From positions 186,001-250,000 of the forward strand of contig JACVRA010000178.1 of the NCBI GenBank assembly GCA_019828545.1: a stretch of DNA of 64,000 nt, in the 5' to 3' direction. A program made the translations under genes and the position numbers. The notes under the pieces were generated by a model. It was not told where the DNA came from. It ran no database searches and worked only from the letters and a program-made list of their open reading frames with translations. The stretch comes from Paracamarosporium sp. OC-R06-R3 (lineage: Eukaryota; Ascomycota; Dothideomycetes; Pleosporales; Didymosphaeriaceae). Positions 58,141 to 64,000 of this stretch are shown one piece after another. How positions within the stretch are numbered: the first letter of the stretch is position 1; each line of letters starts with the position of its first letter.

Positions 58141-59574
58141 ATGGCTGCCGACGAGGGGTCCAGCAACCCCGCCGCAACCGACAAGCCCGCCGTTCTGATC
58201 ATTGGCGGCCTGGGTGCGTCATCTGGGACTGACTCTCGCCACGACGATTGCTAACTGTGCGCCCAAAGGCTACACCGGACGCTTCCTCGCAAAGCACCTC
58301 CACGACAACGACCTGGCTTCCGAGATCCGCCTCGTCGACAAGCACCTGCCCGAGCTTGCCTGGCTCGCCCCAGAGTTCAAGCACGTCTGCACCAGGGAGC
58401 GCTTCGTCCAGGCCGATGCCTCGAGAGAACGTGCGTCCGGTACACGGCACTGGCTGAGAATACGTGGCTGACCATGCGCAGAGTCGTTCCCCCGCATATT
58501 CGACCGCGCAAACGGCAAGGAATTCGACATCGTCTTCAACTGCGGCGGCGAGACGCGCTTCTCGCAGGAGGATGAGGTCTACAAGCTGCGCACCTACGGC
58601 CTCTCCATGGCCATGGGCAAGGAGGCTGCCCGCCGCAAGATAAAGTGCTTCGTCGAGAGCAGCACAGGCATGGTCTACAAGCCGGAACCCGTCCCGCGGA
58701 AAGAGACGGACAAGACGAAGCCATGGTCGAAACTCGCAAAATGGAAATTGCAGGCTGAGGAAGACCTGGCAAAGGTCGAAGGCCTAAACCTTCTCGTGTT
58801 CCGCATGCCCCACGTCTACGGCCCATACACGAGCAAGTTCCTGGGCACAGCACTGTGCATGGCCCGCGTATACCAGTCGCTGGGCAAGGAGATGAAGTGG
58901 CTGTGGAAAGAGGATCTGCGCACCAACACGGTGCATGTCGAGGACGTTGTACGAGCGCTGTGGACAGGCGTAGAGTGGTACCTCAAAGCCCCGCGGACGA
59001 CACCACCCACCTTCAACATTGTCGATCACGGAAATACCTGTAAGTCGATCACCCCGTGCATCCGCTCTGTAAATTTCCCAAATACTCCGAAAATTGCGAA
59101 ATCTCGCTTCTCGGAGCATTGACCTTCCCGCACTCCGTCCGACTCTGGTCGGCATTCGCTAACGATTCGATAGCTCAAGGCCTCATGGCCACCCTAATGC
59201 ACGACGCCTTCGATATCGGGACCGGGTTTCACGGCACGCTTATCTCGACCTTCGCGAGGATGAATCTAGATCACGTGGTCGACGAGGTCAACGACGAGAC
59301 ACTGGATCCGTGGGCTAACTTGCAAGCCAAGGCCGGCATCAGCAATTCGACTCCATTGACTCCATTTATGGAGAAGGAATTACTCCACAATACGGACCTT
59401 AGTATGGATGGCAGTCTATTTGAGCAGGAAACAGGTTTCAAGTGAGTCATGTCAAAGTCCAGACTGAGATGCATTCGGACTAACGCATCGCCCAGGTATC
59501 TCCACGAAAAGCTTACGAAGGAAGAGGTGGAGAAGGTGATTGAGAGCTACAAGACCATGGGCTGGTGGCCGTAG
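58141..59574 (+). CDS. NAD(P)-dependent epimerase/dehydratase-like protein (379 aa)
   Basis: An extended short-chain-dehydrogenase protein. Five exons: 58141-58213, 58269-58430, 58482-59039, 59174-59441 and 59496-59574. The nucleotide-binding motif is VLIIGGLGYTGRFLAKHL. VDKHLPELAWLAPEF, FDIVFNCGGETRFSQEDEVY, KCFVESSTGMVYKP, FRMPHVYGPYTSKF and TNTVHVEDVVRALW are fold landmarks. The usual YxxxK pair is not obvious: near the expected site the sequence is SKLAKWKLQAEEDL, so the Tyr may be replaced or shifted. That would make it a binding protein or an atypical enzyme. Substrate is unknown; fungal homologues of this length exist. Confidence 0.82.
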
Positions 59575-60558
59575 TCGCTGGGCGTCCCGTCACTTCCTCT
59601 TCTCCTCCTGATACCCCACCTTTCCGTATTTCGCTTCACGATATCCCGTTCCGCTCAAAGTCTCGCTCTTTGTGCTCTGGCGGATCCGTTCCCATACTTT
59701 ATTATAATAGTCCGCCACACTGCCTCTTGACCCACGGCCGCCCTTGCATTAGCGGAGTTTCCCTGCATTGTTTGGAGCGTTTCTCACTATCGTTATCCTG
59801 GGCACTTAGCTAGCATGCATCATCACCTACACGTCCGCACCTTTTATAATCACTTTTGTACTGGATGGGCATTGGTATGGCTGGCACTGGGAGTGCCGAT
59901 ATGGCGCTAGGTCTATATCCTCCGAATGCAAGATATACCAATAATAAGATTGCTGAGTGTGACGTTGCACTGTCGTCGTGAGGTCCCCCCCCCCCCATTG
60001 CCGACGGCCCGGCGACGAGCCGATGGCGGGAGCATTCCACCATTTTGTACCTCCTACCGATAAACGCCCAGCAAAAGGAGAGCACGAAGAAACAACATGG
60101 AAAGATAAACATGTAGTAGAAAACAACAGAGATTATTCATCGTCCCTACGATGTTACAGAACTATGCACCTTGCACCACTACACCAGCATGGGAATCGCG
60201 TCTTTCCCATGCTCTCTAGCGCACATGAATAAATGGTGGCAGATAAGGCCCGAGCGCGTTTCCTGACATTACTCAATAGTTTTAACTGTATAATAATCGC
60301 ACATGGCTGTAGACTTCTATAGGAGTCTTTTAAATAGAAGAAAACTTAGTACAAAGCCTCTGGGCTGCCTTCAGTACATTATTATTGATGTTTAGAAAGG
60401 CCTACTGGTCTTTGTGGGCCGTGCTGTCTGCCACTTCGTGTGCGCCAGAGGGAGCTTTCCCTTGCCCTACGCACCCGCCCTCCGCACAGCACCATGTCCA
60501 CCCGCACCCCTCTCTCCTCCCCTCCTACCATGCATCCAGAAACCCTCCTCCAGCCACC
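59575..60558. other. Intergenic region
   Basis: About 980 bases. Holds a 12-base poly-C run (59985-59996) and no gene. It includes the promoter of the DUF202 gene. Confidence 0.5.
59985..59996. repeat. Poly-C run of 12
   Basis: Twelve consecutive C bases. Homopolymer length could be a sequencing artefact. Confidence 0.7.
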
Positions 60559-61500
60559 ATGACCGCGCCAAACGAGACCCCCCTTCCAGCCCCTCCCCCG
60601 CTATCGCTCCCTCCAAACGCTGCTTCCGCCCTAAATGCGCGTTCACCCCTCCCACATCCCGACTCGGAAGAGTTCTTACGGAATGACAGACATCGGACGG
60701 CGCGGGAACTGGAGCCCATACGCGATCCTGGTACGCGGTCGTCGCGAGCTAGCACGAGCGCATCTTCTCCACCACACATATCCACATCACACGTGAGCAG
60801 CAGGCGCGCCTCGCCGCAGATAAGTACCACGGAAGCATCCAGCTCGGCTGTGGCGCATCATCGGGAGGCGCAGCCACGCGGGCAGAAGAAGCCTAGGTGG
60901 TACGACGGGGTCGTTAAGTTCTGGGGAAGCAATGTCAGTCTTGGGATCGAGGAGGGTGCGTTTCGAGACCATCTAGGTGAGTCTTATGGATTTCAATTTC
61001 GCTCTGGGTTTTTCTTTTTTTTCGCGGCTGGGTGGAGACAGATGGATAGATGGATGCATGGACATCGCTGACTGTGTGCGTGTATGTGATAGCCCTCGAG
61101 CGCACGTTCCTGGGCTACCTGCGCACGTCGCTCGCGCTCGCCATGACGGGCGTCATAACGGCGCAGCTCTTCCGCCTGCAGCACTCGTTCGCGCCGAATC
61201 CGCGCATAGGGTTCTTCGTCCTTGGCGTCCCTCTTGCGGCTAGTTTTATTGGGATGGGGATCGTGGTTTTGCTGGTTGGCGCGTGGAGGTTTTGGAAGCA
61301 GCAGGGTGCTATGGTTAGGGGGAAGGTGTATGCCGGGGGTTGGGAGATTACAGGGATTATGGTGATGAGTTTGGCGGTGAGTTGAGTGTTCTTTGGGCGT
61401 TGTGGATGTTGGTGGTGTGTGAGTTGTGCTAATGTCGTGGCGATAGATTACTGCGGTGACGTTTGCGATGTTGGTTTGGATCGATGTGGATAAGGGATAG
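60559..61500 (+). CDS. DUF202 membrane protein (251 aa)
   Basis: A fungal protein of the DUF202 (YidH-like) family, found in vacuolar and plasma membranes; some fungal members resemble the VTC-type membrane domain. Three exons: 60559-60976, 61093-61376 and 61447-61500. The N-terminal 135 residues are Ser/Pro-rich and disordered. DUF202 starts ALERTFLGYLRTSLALAMTGV, the signature ERTFLxxLRTS, and has three spans, ending VTFAMLVWIDVDKG. The second exon carries the first two spans; the last exon supplies the third. Start chosen at MTAPNETP; the frame extends 58 residues upstream without support. Function is unknown. Confidence 0.85.
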
Positions 61501-61633
61501 GAGTGAGTGAAGAGGTATGGTTGAGTGGAACAGAAAAAAACTTGATACCCGGATCCCGCTGGCGTTAGGATTATACCCTGTTCTCGTGAATATTTATTTG
61601 AAATGAATGGCTCAATATCAATCAAGCCTGATG

Positions 61634-63429
61634 CTACGCAAGCGCCATTCCTCCAACTACTACGATCGCAACGACCACTTTCTCCACCATCGCTTGTCCT
61701 ATCTTAACAGCGACTCCACTCGTCGAGCTTGAAGGCGCAGCGGCAGTGGAGCTCGAGCCTGTGGAGCTCGAGCCTGTCGGTTGCATCGTTGTGCTCACCG
61801 CTGAGCTAGAAGTCGTATTTCTCTCCTCCGAGACATCCCCGGAAGCATCGAAGAACTCGTTCCCATCACTAGCCTGCGTCCAGCCGAGCGCATCACCGCT
61901 CCCGTTCACGGCTCTCGCCCGTAAATACCTGCCCAGCGTAGCATCAGCCAGATCAACCGTTGTCTCGAACCCAGTCCGGTTTGCAGACACAGCACGGTTC
62001 CACGTCCCATTCGTTGCATTCGCAGTGTACACAACCCACTGCTCTACATCTGTCGCTCCGTTCCACGAAAAGTAAGCCTTGTTCCCGTCTCTGTCGAAGT
62101 GTATATCCGGCCTGGTCAGCGGCTTTCCCTGCCACGCGAGCTTGTACGCGCGGTAGCTGTTCACCACGTTGGTGGTTCCAAATTGCACGTCCAGAAGCAG
62201 ATTCCCGTCGCTGTCGAGCTCGGCAAAGAAGGGTTCGCTGCCATAGCCTAATATGTAGTTTGTGTCGCTGTTACTTGGGTCGATGGCTTGCAGGCTGCCC
62301 TCGAACTGTGCGAATGTCTTCGCCCCGTTGTAGAACTCACGGATCAGACTGACCGTCTTCTCATCTTGGTTGACGTCGAAAAGCAGACCTCGGGAGTAGT
62401 TCTTGTTATCGGTAGGCCCGTTGTCGAAGATGGTCATGCGCGTTTGCTCTTCGTCGAGCCAGCGCGCGTCGTGCTGGTACGCAAAGGTCGCATCGTCTGC
62501 GATATCGAAGTCGGACTGCCTGCCCCCAAGGCGCCAGATGACATCTCCGGAGCCGGAAACCTTATACACGGTATCCATGACGCGAGCAGAAATCAGGTAA
62601 TCGCCATTGTTGTCCTTTTGCACGCTGTTCATGTGGAAATAGTCAAACGGACTGTCTTCACCACCCGCATCACTCAGCTCATTAAACGTCTCGTTGACGC
62701 CCACGTGCGCGCTCGCATTCCACTCAAACACCAGCTCGCCTGTCTCAATGTTAATCTCTTGAAATATGTTTTCGAAGATCCATCCGTCCTCGTCGCCACC
62801 CATGCTAGATAGGTCAGCCTGCTTTGGCGTGTAAATAATCACGAGCGCAGTGTCGTCCTCGGTGATGCTGAACTCGTGGAGATCGCCCACATTTTCGTAG
62901 CCTACGGCAGAGAAGTGCGCAATCTCCGAGTAGGACTGGTTGAGTATGTAAAACGAGCCGTGGCCGTGGCCGGCGAGAAGCTCGCCGGACCAGAAAGTTA
63001 GTACGGGTTCGCCTTTGTACGTCTGCGCCCTGAAGTCGAAGGGCTCGGTGTAGTTGCCGGTCCAGACTAAAGTGCCTAGGCGATCTTCGGAGAAGTCTAG
63101 TTCATATGTGAGCAGCTGTTTAGAAGATAACACTGCGAGTAGAAGGTATAGAATGGAGATTACGCACCCCATATGGTGGGCCAGTTCTGACCTGATGTCG
63201 GCTCGCCGTTGACGCCAATGAAGACCAAGCCGTCCGCTAATCCCGTCCCGTTCTTGTTGATTTGCAACTGCGGCGGATTCGCATTTGCATTTGATCTAAA
63301 TGTCTGGTAGGGCGTGCCGGAAGAATCGTTATTCCCGTAGGTATCGATATCAAACGAGACTGAGTCCTGCGCATAAGCACAGGGCAGCGCTGCGATAGCA
63401 CTCAGTATGATATTTCTCATCCTCATCAT
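61634..63429 (-). CDS. Secreted arylsulfotransferase-fold protein, probably GPI-anchored (574 aa)
   Basis: A fungal ASST-family protein, a six-bladed beta-propeller resembling bacterial arylsulfate sulfotransferase. Two exons (63429-63168, 63096-61634). A signal peptide (MMRMRNIILSAIAALPCAYA) is followed by propeller blades with GPTDNKNYSRGLLFDV, YFHMNSVQKDNNGDYLIS, YKVSGSGDVIWRLGG, YQHDARWLDEEQT and GELVFEWNASAHVG as landmarks. Near residue 485 a Ser/Thr-rich stretch (TGSSSTGSSSTAAAPSSSTSG) and a hydrophobic tail (VVVAIVVVGGMALA) suggest a GPI-anchor signal. Sulfotransferase activity is inferred from fold; fungal members are uncharacterised. Several N-glycosylation sequons. Confidence 0.85.
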
Positions 63430-64000
63430 CTCCTTGTAAGCTAATCAAGGCTGAAAAGGTAATCGCAGAAGCATGCGATAAGCGGGAGAGCCACACGGTA
63501 AGCAATAGAATCCCATTGTGCGGGTGACGTAGATATATCCATCCTCAGGTAGGTGTAAGGCTAGACTCGTCATCACGGATAGCGGCGCAGGAAGATTGTG
63601 GCGTTAACTGTTTGGGGGATAGTAATGTGAGAGTCTTCAGGTTGTTGCGTGTTGCGTACTTGGCGACGTGGCGGTGCGCGTTGTCATACGATATGCGGGG
63701 GTCCAGTCCAAGGTTGGGGTCCAAAATAGTTGTCCATGAGCGTTGGTGATAAAGACTGTGTTTTCATAAGCGGAAGATGGCTAGAAAATGAACGTGTGAA
63801 ATATTAGAAGTACGATGGAACGATTAACGCGAATAGAATTTAAAGTATCAGACGAGCAGCTATGACGGTAGCTCGGCAGGGTAGCTTCTTGGGTAGGATT
63901 GGCCATCCAAGAACCAAACTGGGACAACGAACGACAAGCTAATAGAGACTCCAGTTCTTGAGACAGCTTCACGGAAACAGATCTCTGCCGCTTGGCCCAG
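63430..64000. other. Right window edge
   Basis: Upstream region of the arylsulfotransferase-like gene. A 63-residue minus-strand frame at 63781-63972 ends in a hydrophobic stretch but has no family; nothing is supported. Confidence 0.45.

Noticed and set aside
57296..58202. Cluster of overlapping frames on both strands between TOP1 and the epimerase-like gene
   Set aside because: High GC content makes long frames likely; none shows a domain, signal peptide or splice pattern.
1..64000. CRISPR arrays, bacterial operons, riboswitches and tRNA genes
   Set aside because: The sequence is eukaryotic with spliced genes. No regularly spaced short repeats were seen, and no intergenic stretch gave a convincing tRNA cloverleaf by eye; a tRNA covariance-model scan would be needed to be certain.

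Overview
The window is eukaryotic nuclear DNA from a filamentous ascomycete (Pezizomycotina). Genes are compact, lie on both strands, and carry short introns of about 48 to 165 bases with GT..AG ends and CTAAC/CTGAC-like branch points. The gene content (Rex1-like exonuclease, VPS33, VTA1, COA3, PTA1, complex I 49 kDa subunit, RPC40, ATP3, TOP1, PTH11/SAT4-type rhodopsin-fold protein, DUF4267 and DUF202 proteins) suits a Dothideomycete, perhaps Pleosporales; that placement is an inference from gene types, not a search. Exon models were built by joining reading frames at visible splice sites, and nearly all give lengths divisible by three. No convincing tRNA, rRNA, CRISPR array or intact transposon was seen.

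Layout. 1-13 kb: a low-complexity coiled-coil/RG-rich protein, a DEDDh RNA exonuclease, then VPS33 and VTA1 (endosome/vacuole trafficking), all on the minus strand. 13-26 kb: a protein disulfide isomerase-like ER protein, followed by a sparse accessory stretch with a DUF4267 membrane protein, a secreted FAD/BBE oxidase, a rhodopsin-fold membrane protein and a secreted choice-of-anchor B protein. 26-30 kb: COA3 and PTA1 share a divergent promoter. 30-41 kb: a secreted alpha/beta hydrolase and then the most interesting neighbourhood: an NCS1 permease divergent from a large hydantoinase/oxoprolinase-DUF917 fusion, with a mitochondrial carrier and a zinc alcohol dehydrogenase next to them. The 442-base divergent promoter holds four GATAAG motifs, the hallmark of AreA/NIT2-type nitrogen control. 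Beside it lies a decayed duplicate of the permease 3' end.

41-46 kb: an F-box-like protein, a glycine-rich repeat protein and a gene-free stretch with about 184-base tandem repeats. 46-57 kb: housekeeping genes (complex I 49 kDa subunit and RPC40 divergent, a small fungal protein, ATP3 divergent from TOP1). 57-64 kb: an NAD-dependent epimerase-like protein, a DUF202 membrane protein and a secreted, probably GPI-anchored arylsulfotransferase-fold protein.

The best candidate for an under-described system is the permease / hydantoinase-DUF917 / carrier / dehydrogenase group at 32.7-40.9 kb. It looks like a nitrogen-regulated uptake and breakdown route for a cyclic ureide (hydantoin or thiohydantoin class). 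The substrate is not determined by the sequence.
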